A stretch of 64,000 bases of DNA from Christiangramia gaetbulicola. GTDB taxonomy: Bacteria > Bacteroidota > Bacteroidia > Flavobacteriales > Flavobacteriaceae. Numbering within the stretch: position 1 is the first letter of the stretch; the number at the start of each line of letters is the position of its first letter. The notes under the pieces are model-generated. The model made no database searches and was not told the origin of the DNA. It saw only the letters and a list, made by a program, of their open reading frames with translations. The position numbers were made by a program, and so were the translations under genes. Below, in pieces: positions 9,123 to 19,900 of this stretch. The stretch is from positions 1-64,000 of the forward strand of contig NZ_QBKQ01000005.1 in the NCBI RefSeq assembly GCF_003054225.1. Reading direction: 5' to 3'.

Positions 9123-9761
9123 TTATTCAGCAGGTAAAAGAACAGCATCAATTACGTGAATTACGCCATTGGTTGCAGCAATATCAAATAGTTTTGGATC
9201 ATCTTCTTCTATTGGAAGAACGATATTGGCATTAATTTCCATCCCTTCATCATTAGTATCTATTCCACCGCCACTATTCACATAGATCATAGCTTCATTC
9301 AGCATTTCGATCTTTTTAGGGTTCTTATTACCAAGAACACTATTGCTGAATCTTCTTCCATCTGTTACGTGATATAGTAACACGTTTGTAAGAAATGCTT
9401 TGGTATCATCATCGATATTATCAAAATCGAAATCTTCACCTAATGCGGCGATAAAGGCAGCATCGGTTGGTGCAAAAACAGTATAATTATCTTCGCCTGC
9501 GAATACACCGGCCAGATCTGTAGCTACAAGCGCTTTAAGTAAGTAGGTAAATTGTGGGTCTTCTTCATCTGTTGCGTTAGCGATAACAATTTCTACGATT
9601 GTAAGCTCACCTTGTTGAGCAGCTGGTGAAGATTTTGCGCTGGCATCGACAGCAGTAACATTTTCTGATAGTGATTCTTTTTCACACGCACTGAATACTA
9701 TTAAAAGTGCGAAAATGAATGACTTTAAAAACAAATTCTGAATTTTAGTGGTAGTTTTCAT
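9123..9761 (-). CDS. Fasciclin (FAS1) domain lipoprotein
   Basis: The 212-residue product has a signal peptide ending FSACEKES, a lipobox. One FAS1 domain covers roughly residues 50-210. It shows the conserved H1 block YTVFAPTDAAF and the H2-like end NGVIHVIDAVLLP, with a YH element (LLYHVTDGR) between. FAS1 proteins are cell-surface adhesion or matrix-binding modules. The gene stands alone, with a terminator after it and an AT-rich upstream region. Its ligand cannot be predicted. Confidence 0.9.
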   Translation of the reverse strand: MKTTTKIQNLFLKSFIFALLIVFSACEKESLSENVTAVDASAKSSPAAQQGELTIVEIVIANATDEEDPQFTYLLKALVATDLAGVFAGEDNYTVFAPTDAAFIAALGEDFDFDNIDDDTKAFLTNVLLYHVTDGRRFSNSVLGNKNPKKIEMLNEAMIYVNSGGGIDTNDEGMEINANIVLPIEEDDPKLFDIAATNGVIHVIDAVLLPAE

Positions 9762-9903
9762 TATATATAAATTTTTGATTACCAGATAAATATATAAACA
9801 AAAACTATTTTGTTTAATAAAATTAACTAAACTTTAAACAAAGTTAATTTTTGGTTTTGGAAATTGCTAAGCCAATTCTAGGTAAACTGATATAATAGAA
9901 AAA

Positions 9904-9922
9904 GCCACTCCTATAGAGTGGC
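9904..9922 (-). terminator. Terminator at the end of the SusCD-hydrolase operon
   Basis: The stem GCCACTC/GAGTGGC has a 5-nt loop. On the minus strand it is followed by TTTTTCTAT. It lies about 30 bp after the stop of the alpha/beta hydrolase gene. Confidence 0.75.
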
Positions 9923-9954
9923 CTTATCAAATTAAGCATTCCAACTGCCGAGAA

Positions 9955-11319
9955 TTAATCTCTACTTAAAATACTCTTGAATTCATCTGAGTTAAACATT
10001 GCATCTGCATCGTGACCTACATTTGGAACTTCAATCTTCTCCTGGTTGTTTTCAGCATAGAAGGTTTCAAAAAACGTAAATATGTTCCTTCCTCTTTCGA
10101 GCCTGTTAGAACCTAAAAGGATAGCGGCGCAATCTGTGGTGTTCAAGGTCCCTTCGGTATTTGTATCATCGCTACCTAATAGATATATAGTATTCCGCGT
10201 TATTTGTTGCTGTAACAGGTCTTCCTGGGTCATCCCATCTAAATATGCCGGAGCGGTTTCATAACCATAAGGCCAGAAATCATATCCTGTGCAATCTGTA
10301 GGGGTATAGAATTCACTGCTGCTTTCATTGTAGCGCCTGCCATCAGGATAATAGAAATACTGGTTATTGGCCACTACATATTGAAATTCATAATCGGGAT
10401 AAGCCGCTTCAGAAGTATTTGCAAATGCATAATGTTGTACCATAGCGGCACCAGAACTATGCCCGGCAAACTTTATCTCCTTCAGGTTAGGGAATTTTTC
10501 CGTATTCGTAAGATAGTCTACCATTTCATCCAGAACGCTAAAGGAACTAATAGCATTACCGCTATTGCCAGAATTAGCTCCTTCGCGCCAGTTATTGTCC
10601 CAGAACAATTCCCCATCTGCGGCATTGACCTCTTCTTTAAATTCCGGAGAAATAATAAGAGTGTTGTTAAGTTTTCCCAGCTCTCCAACAGCATTGGTCA
10701 TATATCTGAAATATTCATCTGCATCCCGGTTTTGTCCATGGATCACGATCACTACTTCTTCGATCTCCTCCCAGGTAAATTCCTGGTCTGAAACAATATC
10801 ATAAGAACTATAAAATTCAACAGCAGCTCCTTCGGCAACTTCAATCTTCTCCATGCAATCTGCCGTAGCCGAGGTACAGGGAACTTTGGTTTCTTCAACT
10901 TCACTGGTAGTGCTGAAACTACCCGAAAAACCGGTATCCAGAGATTCTCCGTTTTCACCCAAGGCAATTTGACCTACCGTAATGGTATAGGTTGATCCGG
11001 GATTTAAACCAGAATAGGAAATCACCGCCTTGGAGCCTGCATTACCCAGGCTGCTGGTATAATTTGCTTCTCCCTGACCATCTGAAAGCGAAAGTGCTTC
11101 CTCAAAAGCTTCTGAGTCCAACGTATGGGAAAATGCAATTTCGATAGTACCTGTTAAAGCCACATTAGACAATCCATCGCTAAGGTTACTGCCATTCACC
11201 GTCGCAGAAAAAACATTTAAGGTGTCTATAGAGTCATCATCATTGCTACAACTGCTTAGGAATAAAGTAAGAACTAAGGCAGTTAATATTTGTATGCTAT
11301 ATTTCATTCTTTTCATCAT
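9955..11319 (-). CDS. Surface lipoprotein alpha/beta hydrolase with N-terminal Ig-like (Big_5) domain
   Basis: The 454-residue protein has a lipobox (LSSCSNDDD). A Big_5-type Ig-like domain covers roughly residues 30-140. An alpha/beta hydrolase domain starts at VVIVIHGQNRD, which gives the oxyanion-hole HG. The nucleophile elbow is GHSSGA and the probable catalytic His lies in VPNVGHDADAM near the C-terminus. The reaction should be ester or peptide-like hydrolysis outside the outer membrane or in the periplasm. It is the last gene of the run that starts with susC at 20152 and lies 75 bp behind another Big_5 lipoprotein. Together with the SGNH hydrolase upstream it suggests that esters are processed by this locus. 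The true substrate is unknown. Confidence 0.8.
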   Translation of the reverse strand: MMKRMKYSIQILTALVLTLFLSSCSNDDDSIDTLNVFSATVNGSNLSDGLSNVALTGTIEIAFSHTLDSEAFEEALSLSDGQGEANYTSSLGNAGSKAVISYSGLNPGSTYTITVGQIALGENGESLDTGFSGSFSTTSEVEETKVPCTSATADCMEKIEVAEGAAVEFYSSYDIVSDQEFTWEEIEEVVIVIHGQNRDADEYFRYMTNAVGELGKLNNTLIISPEFKEEVNAADGELFWDNNWREGANSGNSGNAISSFSVLDEMVDYLTNTEKFPNLKEIKFAGHSSGAAMVQHYAFANTSEAAYPDYEFQYVVANNQYFYYPDGRRYNESSSEFYTPTDCTGYDFWPYGYETAPAYLDGMTQEDLLQQQITRNTIYLLGSDDTNTEGTLNTTDCAAILLGSNRLERGRNIFTFFETFYAENNQEKIEVPNVGHDADAMFNSDEFKSILSRD

Positions 11320-11394
11320 AATCTTTTTTATGGAGGCGGCATGAAATAAAATCAGACCTATCTGATACTTACTTCAAGCAACCTCCAGCTAATT

Positions 11395-13182
11395 CTATTC
11401 ACAAATTGGATAAACACAGGCTGAACTCTGAGTAGAGGTAGAGCTATCTGCACAGTCAATTCCACCAGTGGTCCAGTCGCCATTTATCTTATAGGCCCAC
11501 GATCCGGAGTATTCCCATACTTCGCCAGTCCCGTCTACGTCTGCATCACCATAGGTTTCAATAACATTATCGCCATTGAAAAGTTCTACGCCATCATCCC
11601 CATTCTGATTCATAGAATCTGACTCAAAAACATGCTCAAATTCATCTGTACAATCTCCAAAATAAGCAGCAATAGTTCCCGGTTCTCTGGCTAATAAGAT
11701 ATCGTCACCTTCTTCAACAGAAATTTGAGGGAAGTTATATTCAACTCCGTCTGTTCCACCACCATTATTGGTGATACCAACACCGTAGATACTTAAATCC
11801 TCAATATCCTTATTGGCTCTAAAATGAACAGCTTTTCCACCATTGGTTCCGCTGCCATCCCAAAGCAAGGCGAGAACCCCTTTAATTTCCAGAGCTTCCT
11901 TACAAATTGGGTATGGGCATGGTGAATTGCTATTTAATGTTCCGCCTACGGTACAATCCACACCCCCGGTACTCCATTCTCTACCTACTTTATAAGCCCA
12001 CGATCCTGAATATTCCCAAGCCTCGCCGGTACCGTCTACATCTGAATCTCCGTAAACCTCTATTATGGTATCACCACTATACAATTCTATCGCATCATCA
12101 CCATTCTGGCTTATAGAGTTATTGGATTCAAGGATCTGCGTAAACTCACTTCCGCAGTCTTCAAAATAAGCGGTCAATGCTGCCGGGTTACGGGCAACTA
12201 ATACGTTATCACCTTCTGAAAGTGAAATGGCAGGGAAAGTATATTCCGGTCCGTCTGTTCCGCCACCATTATTGGCGACCCCAAGACTATAGATACTAAG
12301 ATCTGCAATATCTGCATTGGCAACTACGTGAACCGCTTTACCATCGTTGGTATCTGAACCATCCCAGGTAAGTGCAAGTACTCCTTTTAGAGAAAGCGGA
12401 GGTAATTCCTCGGTAATATTGATCTCGGCCAAGGTATTATCATTATCTGTTGCATTCTCTATGGAAGCAATTGAAACAATAATAGATTCATTATCGTCAT
12501 TTTCCTGGTCTGGAATAGAAGTGATCTCGAAAGTTGTGGAAAGTTCACCCGCCGGGATAGTTAATTCTGAACTACTGGCGGTGTAGTCTGTATCAAGTAC
12601 AGCAGATCCTGAAAAATCAAGATTTATGATCACATCATCTTCAGTATCCTTATCCAGTTCGGCAGTTACGATTACGGTCTCCGCACTTTCCTTGATTACA
12701 TCTGAAGCAGCGCTAAGCTTGATCACCGGTGGAACGTAAGCTGCGGTCTTAAAGTTGAAATTGATGGGACTCGTTAAGGCCTCACCATTGGCCCCATAAG
12801 CACCCTCAGGTATATTTAAGGTATAAGTAGTTTCATAATCGAAACGCGCACCCGGGGTGATAATAACCGTAGAATTCGAATTAGTGAATTCAAGGTCATA
12901 GTCTGCCGCTCCATTAGGGGAACTAAGTTGTAGGGCAGCGCTTAATTCATCTGTGTTCAAACTATGAGAAAAGATGAGCGTTAATGGAGATTCTACAGGA
13001 ATATTGTCTGCACCTTCTTCCAGGGCGTCTTCACCAATATTTTGTTTAAGCAGGCGAAGAACTCCGTCATCTGTGATCGTTACATCATCATCATTAGAGC
13101 ATGCAGCCAGTGCGATGATAATAAATATCAAAACCCCTGAACTCAAAAGCGCTCTTGTTTTAGATTTTATGAATGTTTCCAT
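11395..13182 (-). CDS. Lipoprotein with Big_5, Calx-beta and two tandem lamin-tail-like domains
   Basis: The 595-residue product has a lipobox (LAACSNDDD). A Big_5 Ig-like domain covers about residues 35-150 and a Calx-beta domain about 155-255 (DTDYTASSS, TIPAGE). Two copies of a ~165-residue unit fill the rest, each starting KGVLAL(T/L)WDGS and containing NNGGGTDG, QNGDD and DVDGTGE(A/V)WEYSGSWAYK. The repeat resembles the lamin-tail-like domains found in secreted flavobacterial nucleases and esterases; I am not sure of the family name. No catalytic motif is visible, so surface binding of substrate is the likeliest role. The gene follows the DASS symporter gene by 28 bp in the same operon. 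Confidence 0.75.
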   Translation of the reverse strand: METFIKSKTRALLSSGVLIFIIIALAACSNDDDVTITDDGVLRLLKQNIGEDALEEGADNIPVESPLTLIFSHSLNTDELSAALQLSSPNGAADYDLEFTNSNSTVIITPGARFDYETTYTLNIPEGAYGANGEALTSPINFNFKTAAYVPPVIKLSAASDVIKESAETVIVTAELDKDTEDDVIINLDFSGSAVLDTDYTASSSELTIPAGELSTTFEITSIPDQENDDNESIIVSIASIENATDNDNTLAEINITEELPPLSLKGVLALTWDGSDTNDGKAVHVVANADIADLSIYSLGVANNGGGTDGPEYTFPAISLSEGDNVLVARNPAALTAYFEDCGSEFTQILESNNSISQNGDDAIELYSGDTIIEVYGDSDVDGTGEAWEYSGSWAYKVGREWSTGGVDCTVGGTLNSNSPCPYPICKEALEIKGVLALLWDGSGTNGGKAVHFRANKDIEDLSIYGVGITNNGGGTDGVEYNFPQISVEEGDDILLAREPGTIAAYFGDCTDEFEHVFESDSMNQNGDDGVELFNGDNVIETYGDADVDGTGEVWEYSGSWAYKINGDWTTGGIDCADSSTSTQSSACVYPICE

Positions 13183-13210
13183 TATTTAGTTTTTATAGAG
13201 TTAATCTGGT

Positions 13211-14689
13211 TTATGGTTGTTCTATTGAGAATTGTTCGCTAAATCCAAAAGGATCGAAATCCCAAATAAATGGCAGCATGAAATAAACCATGGCTGTTAG
13301 GAATATGATCGAGATAAGGTTCATCCAGATCCCTGTTCTCACCATATCCGGGATCCTTAAGTATCCCGAGCCAAATACCACTGCATTTGGAGGAGTTGCC
13401 ACCGGGAGCATAAATGCGCAGGAAGCAGCCACCGTAGTTGCTACTAAAAGCATATAGGGATTCAGGTCAAGTTTAAGGGCGATAGGAGCCAGGATAGGCA
13501 GTAACATCGCCGTAGTCGCTAAATTTGAGGTTAACTCTGTAATAAAGTTAACGCTAAAAATTACGATAAGGATCAACAGTAATAATGGTAATGCCTGTAA
13601 CAATGTCATTTGCATGCCGAACCACTGGGCCAGGCCTGTAACTTCAAATCCAGATGCCAGGGCCATACCACCTCCAAATAGAAGGATGATCCCCCAGGGC
13701 ATTTTTACGGCTTCTTTCCAGTGGATAATACGTTTTCCTTCCTTGCCAGAGCTTAAGGTGAAAAGGGTAATTCCCGCGACCATCGCGATAATCGTATCGT
13801 CTATACCCGGCAGGAACTTTTCCAGGATAAAAGACCTGGAGATCCAGCAGATAGCCGTGATCACAAAAACGCTCAATACTATTTTCTCTTCACGTTTCAT
13901 TGGGCCCAGTTCCGCGATCAATTTTTGGATTTCCTTCTTACCTCCGGGAAATTCTTTCTGTTTAAAATTGAAAGCGATATGGGTGATATAGAACCAGGAA
14001 ACGATCAATAAGGTTATGGAAATTGGTAAACCGAATTTCAACCATTGAAAAAAGCTGATGTCTATATCATAGATCTCCTGTATATAACCTGCAAAAACCA
14101 GGTTAGGAGGAGTACCAATTAAAGTGGCTATACCTCCAATGGAAGCACTATATGCAATACTTAACATCAGTGCTTTTCCGAAGATCTTATTCTCATCCTT
14201 TGCAGTTGAAGGATTATCCTTTAGCTGGGATACTATAGACATACCAATAGGCAACATCATTACCGAGGTGGCCGTATTCGAGATCCACATAGATAAGAAT
14301 GCGGTTGCCACCATAAACCCAAGAATAATGTTCCTCACATTGGTTCCTATGAGTTTGATGATATGCAGGGCTATTCTTTTATGGAGATTCCATTTTTCTA
14401 TAGCAATGGCCAGGATAAATCCGCCCATGTATAGGAAGATATATTTATGACCATAGGATGCCGTCGTCGTTGAGAGGTCTAAGGCTCCGGTTAAAGGGAA
14501 TAGCACAATGGGTAATAACGCGGTAACAGCTATAGGGACTGCTTCGGTTACCCACCATAATGCTATCCACAGGGTTGCGCTTAAAACATCCCAGGCTGGC
14601 GCCGGCATTCCTTCTGGTCCACCTATGCTTTGTAAAATTATGAATAGTAAAGGGCCAAGGATCAGAAATATGTTTTTGTTCATTTTCAT
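13211..14689 (-). CDS. DASS/SLC13 family sodium:dicarboxylate or sulfate symporter
   Basis: This 492-residue inner-membrane protein has about 11-12 helices. It carries the two SNT-type signatures of the DASS family: SNTATSVMMLPIG near residue 140 and ELTSNLATTAMLLPI near residue 390. Members take up succinate, malate, citrate or sulfate with sodium. The start overlaps the stop of the SGNH hydrolase gene as ATGA, so the two are translationally coupled. Placed in a SusCD operon with two hydrolases, it probably imports a carboxylate released from the substrate. Sulfate is the alternative. Confidence 0.88.
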   Translation of the reverse strand: MKMNKNIFLILGPLLFIILQSIGGPEGMPAPAWDVLSATLWIALWWVTEAVPIAVTALLPIVLFPLTGALDLSTTTASYGHKYIFLYMGGFILAIAIEKWNLHKRIALHIIKLIGTNVRNIILGFMVATAFLSMWISNTATSVMMLPIGMSIVSQLKDNPSTAKDENKIFGKALMLSIAYSASIGGIATLIGTPPNLVFAGYIQEIYDIDISFFQWLKFGLPISITLLIVSWFYITHIAFNFKQKEFPGGKKEIQKLIAELGPMKREEKIVLSVFVITAICWISRSFILEKFLPGIDDTIIAMVAGITLFTLSSGKEGKRIIHWKEAVKMPWGIILLFGGGMALASGFEVTGLAQWFGMQMTLLQALPLLLLILIVIFSVNFITELTSNLATTAMLLPILAPIALKLDLNPYMLLVATTVAASCAFMLPVATPPNAVVFGSGYLRIPDMVRTGIWMNLISIIFLTAMVYFMLPFIWDFDPFGFSEQFSIEQP

Positions 14690-15477
14690 TTACCTGCTCC
14701 TTTTAAAGTTTCCATATCATATTCTTCGACTAATTGCCTCAGGAATTTTCCTGTTTCAGGCAAAACAAAATTCAGGTATAGTAGATCCCCATCTGCATCT
14801 TTGGTAGTAAGACGGTTTGGAATTTCCAATACAGATCTACCGGTGAAATATTTGTAATAAATTAGGGAGATGAGATAAGATCCATCTGAAGAAGGATGCT
14901 TGTCATCGAAATACATTTTAAGGTCTGGTCTCGCTTTCTGTGCTTTCATAAAGATGGAACCTACGGGAACTACCTTTGTCCCGGTCTTTTCTGCCAGGGC
15001 CAGGTAAGCTGAAGTAATGGTTTCCTGCATCAAAGGATTTGAATCATAAGCCCAGGTCATCGATAATAGGGGCTGTGCGTTTTTCTCTTTAACAAGTTCT
15101 ATCAAATTAGTAGCGTAGGTCTTAAATCTTTCAGCATGGTCTATGGTACTGGTACTGTGATCTTGTAATACCACGTAATCCCAGTTACCATTATCCAGAA
15201 GCTGTCTTGTTTTTGTTTCTTTCTCTTCTTTCCAGTGTTGTTCCAGGTTGCTGCCACCCACTGTAGACTGAGCGGTTTCAAGAGCAACGCCCTGATCTTT
15301 TGCCATTGCTTCTACCATTTGCGGCATATTCCAGAAAAAGGTGAAACTGTTGCCTACAAAAAGGACCTTTTCAGTTTTCTGCTCCTGTCCTAGTAAAAAG
15401 GCCGGGAGCAGTAATAATATTAGGGATAGACTTCGAAGTCTTCTCGCCATAGGATTATTCGGTTTTTTTAGGTTCAT
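14686..15477 (-). CDS. SGNH/GDSL-like hydrolase, secreted
   Basis: The 263-residue protein has an N-terminal hydrophobic signal ending LLGQEQ. Its block I motif is GNSFT in place of GDSL, block II is a glycine in VGGSN, and the C-terminal Asp-His pair lies in DDKHPSSDG. This is an SGNH esterase fold with the less common GNSFT start, as in DUF4886-type proteins. The start at 15477 overlaps the susD stop as ATGA. A second Met ten codons in (MARRLRS) is an alternative start with a better signal-peptide n-region. The role is probably deacylation or ester cleavage of the material imported by SusCD. Confidence 0.8.
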   Translation of the reverse strand: MNLKKPNNPMARRLRSLSLILLLLPAFLLGQEQKTEKVLFVGNSFTFFWNMPQMVEAMAKDQGVALETAQSTVGGSNLEQHWKEEKETKTRQLLDNGNWDYVVLQDHSTSTIDHAERFKTYATNLIELVKEKNAQPLLSMTWAYDSNPLMQETITSAYLALAEKTGTKVVPVGSIFMKAQKARPDLKMYFDDKHPSSDGSYLISLIYYKYFTGRSVLEIPNRLTTKDADGDLLYLNFVLPETGKFLRQLVEEYDMETLKGAGK

Positions 15478-16892
15478 GAGTTGATATCTGTAGGTTCAAA
15501 AAAGTCAGGTATTGGAGTAGGGGTATTCTCATTCCTGTCTATTTCGGTTTGTGGATATAGGAATCGCTGAGGTAACTGGTTACCAGCTGACGGTTCCACC
15601 GGAACTCTAACGTTAGTTTCGTTCAGTGTTCTTCTTAGATCATTAAAAGGTTGTATTAGCCCAAAAAGAGTCACATATCTTTCTTCAAGGATCTCCTTTA
15701 GCAGAGCATCTTCCTGGCTTAACCCGTTTGTATTTTCAATTCCTCCGGAAGCAAAATCTGCAGCGACGTAGGGATCGTATTGCAGATTGGCAGGGTCGAT
15801 ATTCGTTAAGTAGCCACCGTTATTCATAAAGGCTCTGAAATCGTTAAGTGCATCCAGTCCAGCCTGGAATCCTTGTGAGCGAAGGGCAGCTTCGGCAAGG
15901 ATCAATAAGTTTTCCTGATAGGTCACCAATGGAGCAGGAGCTGTTTGTGCAGCGAATCCATCTTCGGTATTTGGCTGTACTCCAACACTGGTAATGTTGA
16001 ACATATAGTAGAACCTGGCGGTTTCATTTGTTTTACTATTTCCGCGGTAATTTGCAGGAATAGGGTTGGTACTGCCGGGTTGCATAAGGCTGGTCATAAA
16101 TTCGGAAACCACCACATCTGCCTGTCTAACCTCTACCGCGAAGAACTGGTAGTTCAAATTCGAGTTTTCAGCGGCATCTCCATGAGGTGCATACATACTA
16201 TTTTCGAAAGAACTTATCCCATTCTGGGCAGCCTGTAAGGCAAGGTCATATTGTTTGGTCTGTAAATAAAAACGTGCTTTTAAAGTATAGGCAGTTTCGA
16301 TCCATTTAGCCGGTGCGCCATCAAAATATATTTCGGCTCCACCCACAGGACGCCCACTTCCCATTTGTAAATTTGCGATTGCTTCATCCAGACGATCCTG
16401 GACCTTGGCATAAACAGCTGGCTGATCTTCATAAACCGGATCTGTATTTTCAATATTCGCTGCTTCATCGTAAGGAACATCTCCATATAAAGAAGCTGTT
16501 GTTCCAATGATGTAGGCTTGAAGCGCCTGAGCAATTCCCTGACTTACCGGGCCAATGTTATTATCTATAATTGCCTGTTCTGCAACTACCGCGTTTCTAA
16601 AAGCGTTTACATAAATGTCATACCAAAGGGCGTCAAAATCACTCGTGGTAACATTATACTGGGTAAAACCAAGATGTTGACGATCTATCCCGGTATACTG
16701 TCCCGCGAATAGAGCCGATCTTCTGGCAGATTCCCCGGTTTGTACGATGATATTTCCAACTTCGGCACCGGTAAGAATACTACCATAAGTACTTTGAGTA
16801 AGACTGTTTGGGTCGTCATTGATCCCGTCTACAACATCGCTACACGAAGTTTGAAGAGCTATGATTAATAAAAGAATTATATATCGTTTCAT
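15474..16892 (-). CDS. SusD/RagB-family outer-membrane lipoprotein (SusD_2 type)
   Basis: The 472-residue product has a lipoprotein signal ending LQTSCSDVVDG, followed by the typical NDDPNS segment. Helical TPR-like repeats hold the ligand site in this family. The C-terminal segment includes KEILEERYVTLFGLIQPFND, typical of SusD-like proteins. It should cap the SusC-like receptor encoded 11 bp upstream and deliver substrate to it. Not all SusD proteins bind glycans. The hydrolase and DASS partners here hint at another class of ligand, but that is inference. Confidence 0.9.
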   Translation of the reverse strand: MKRYIILLLIIALQTSCSDVVDGINDDPNSLTQSTYGSILTGAEVGNIIVQTGESARRSALFAGQYTGIDRQHLGFTQYNVTTSDFDALWYDIYVNAFRNAVVAEQAIIDNNIGPVSQGIAQALQAYIIGTTASLYGDVPYDEAANIENTDPVYEDQPAVYAKVQDRLDEAIANLQMGSGRPVGGAEIYFDGAPAKWIETAYTLKARFYLQTKQYDLALQAAQNGISSFENSMYAPHGDAAENSNLNYQFFAVEVRQADVVVSEFMTSLMQPGSTNPIPANYRGNSKTNETARFYYMFNITSVGVQPNTEDGFAAQTAPAPLVTYQENLLILAEAALRSQGFQAGLDALNDFRAFMNNGGYLTNIDPANLQYDPYVAADFASGGIENTNGLSQEDALLKEILEERYVTLFGLIQPFNDLRRTLNETNVRVPVEPSAGNQLPQRFLYPQTEIDRNENTPTPIPDFFEPTDINS

Positions 16893-16903
16893 TTTGGGTG
16901 ATT

Positions 16904-19900
16904 TTAAAATTTGACGTTTAGGTTAACCAGGTAAGATTTTGTACTTGGGTTGTTGAAATAATCTATCCCTCTCGCTGCACTAATTCCTGAAAGGTTGGTA
17001 TCAGGATCATTTCCTTCAAATTCTGTCCAAAGGAAAAGGTTTCTTCCGGTAAGGGTAAGCTCAATAGATTGTAGTTTCGTAGTGTTCTTCAGCCATTGTG
17101 AATTCCACAGGTAACCTACACTTAGTTCTCTAAGCCTGGTCCATGAACCATCTTCGATATAAAGTTCATCATTACCTCCGCTAAAGAACCCTCCTTCGCC
17201 ATTATACCATGATTCTGTAAGGGCTACTGGACCTGCACCAAAATCCTGGATATTACCCCTGAAGGTTTCTCCAATATTTATTACCTGTCCTTCTGAAGTT
17301 AGATAATTTCTTTCTGCGGTCACCTGGTTGGCAGTATCATACCATCTACCCAGGTCACGAAGTACAGATTTTGTACCCGCGTATATATCAGCTCCCTGGA
17401 AGGTTTCTACCAATGCTGAAAATCTGAAATTCTTGAATTTTATAGAAGTAGATACAGATCCCTGCCAATCTGGGTTAGGATCACCTATCACTCCTTCTAC
17501 CTGATCCTGAACCGGGAAACCGTTCTCATCAAGTACAATGCTTCCATCTTCATTTCTTAGTGTTCGTGAACCCCAAAGTACTCCTAAAGGCTCTCCTTCA
17601 ACAGCTCTTGAACTAACTGCAGAGAGACCTCCCAGATTAAAGGATTCGATACCAGCCAGATCCGTCACTTCGTTCTCTATGGAAGTGAAGTTGGTATTTA
17701 CGCTCCAGGAGAAATTATCGGTTAGGAAGATCTGGTATCCAAGATCAAGCTCGATCCCTTTGTTCTCAATCTCGGCACCGTTTGCGTAAATAGAGCTATA
17801 TCCTGTTGAATTCGCTACCGGGAAATCCAGTAATACATCCTCGGTCTTATTATAGAAATAGGTTCCGCTTAAACGCAAGCGATCTTCCAGGAACCTAAGG
17901 TCTGTACCAATTTCGATCTCTTTCTTTCTCTCTGGTCTAAGCGCTGTATTTCCTCTGCTCGCGCTAGGAACGAATGCTCCGTTTCCGTATAAAGTAAGGT
18001 CAAGGTCACCTCCATAGCTATCACCAAAGGATGGAGATACATAGGTATTGGAAGTATTGTATCTTGACGGTTGCACCCCAACTTCACCGTAAGAGGCCCT
18101 CAGTTTACCAAAGGAAAGGAAATCATCATTAATATCCAGTAATTTGGTGAATTGCCACGCCAGGGAAGCCGAAGGGAATGCAAAGGTATTGTCTACATTA
18201 TTCCCAAAGGTTGATGCCGATTCAACGCGTATAGTTCCATTGAAAAAGAACATATCTAAAGCCGAAAGCGACAATGAGGAATAAACCGCAGCTGTACGCT
18301 CACTACCTTCTGTACTGGTAACCTGCCTGTTCTCTGGCAATGCGTTATCTATATCTCTTATCCCGCTGGCTACATCTACGAACTGAATGAAATTGGAAGC
18401 CTCAGAACCTTCAACACTTCTTGATTTAGAATTATAGTTAAATCCGGCAAGAAAGGAACCGCTGAAATCTTCATTTACCGTAAACTGAGTTTTTGCGATG
18501 TAATCCATATTGAATATGGTATTGGTTGCAAGTGAATTATCAATAAATCCGGAACGGTAAGCACCGGCGGCAGATCCCGGGGTAAAAAATTCACCTCTTT
18601 CTTCACTATAATGATCAAGTCCAACTCTGGCGATAAGGTCTAACCAGTCTGTTGGTTCTGCCGTTAACTCGAAATTGGTGATAAAACGATCTACTTTAGA
18701 TTCGTTCTCCTGCTCGTTGATCGTCCATAAAGGATTATTATAGGTCGGTGTGCCGTCTGCTCCCAAAGGTTCACGGTAAGACCTGTGTCTGTCTGACACC
18801 GGAGAAGCGTCTGGGCCTGAATAATAATTCCCTCTGTATCCGGAAATATCAAAATCGGCCGGATTTCTTAAAAGCCCAAGATATAATCCCGAAGAACTAG
18901 CTCCTTTACGAATCCTGTTAGAACTTGTTCGGGCATAGGTTGAGCTGAAATCCAGGCTTAATACTTCGTTGAATTTATGTCTTGCATTTAAACGTGTGGT
19001 CGTTCTTCTATAATCTGAATTATTAATGATAATTCCTTGTTGGTCCAAATCACTTATACTGAAGAAAACTGAACTCTTTTCATTACCCCCGCTTAAGCTG
19101 ATATTGTTTTCCCAGAAATACCCGTTATTGAAGATCTGATCGAAATTTGAATCGTCATAGATCTCTCTGGAATTCTTATTTACGATAGGGTAGTAGATAC
19201 GTCCATCCTGGTCCTGGTAAAATTCTCCCGAGGTGTCGAAGTCATCTGTTCCTCCGGGACGGTCTGCAATTAGGTCTCCGTAAGAATCCCTGGCTCTTTG
19301 ATCGTATACACCATCATCACCCTGGCCAAATTTGGTCTGTAAGGGATATTTTTGGTTGATCTCATCATAAGAGAATGTGGAGGAATAATTGATCTGAAGT
19401 CCCTGGTTGTAACTACCGTCTTTAGTAGTAATGATAATAACACCACCAAGCGCCTGAGTTCCCCAAAGTGCTGCAGCTGAAGCACCTTTTAATACCGAAA
19501 TAGATTCAATATCATTTGGGTTAATATCATTAAGCCTTGATTCCTGGCTAACTCCACTATCATCTGAATTTCCCCGTACGTCATTACTAATAGGTACACC
19601 ATCTACTACGATAAGAGGCTGGCTATTCCTGGTAATAGAGGATAATCCCCTTATCTGGATGTAAGCACCAGCTCCAGGGTCACCTGAATTCCTGGTAATA
19701 CGAACTCCAGAGGATTTTCCCGAAAGACCATTTAAAAGCGTACTTTCTCCAGATTCACTTACCGTTTCACCGTCTACAGTAGAACTGGCATAACCTAATT
19801 CATCCCGTTTTTCTTTAAAACCAAGAGAGTTGATCACTACGCTTTCTAATGATTCTACATCTTCTTCCAGAACTACATCGATTGAGTTCTGGCCATTAAC

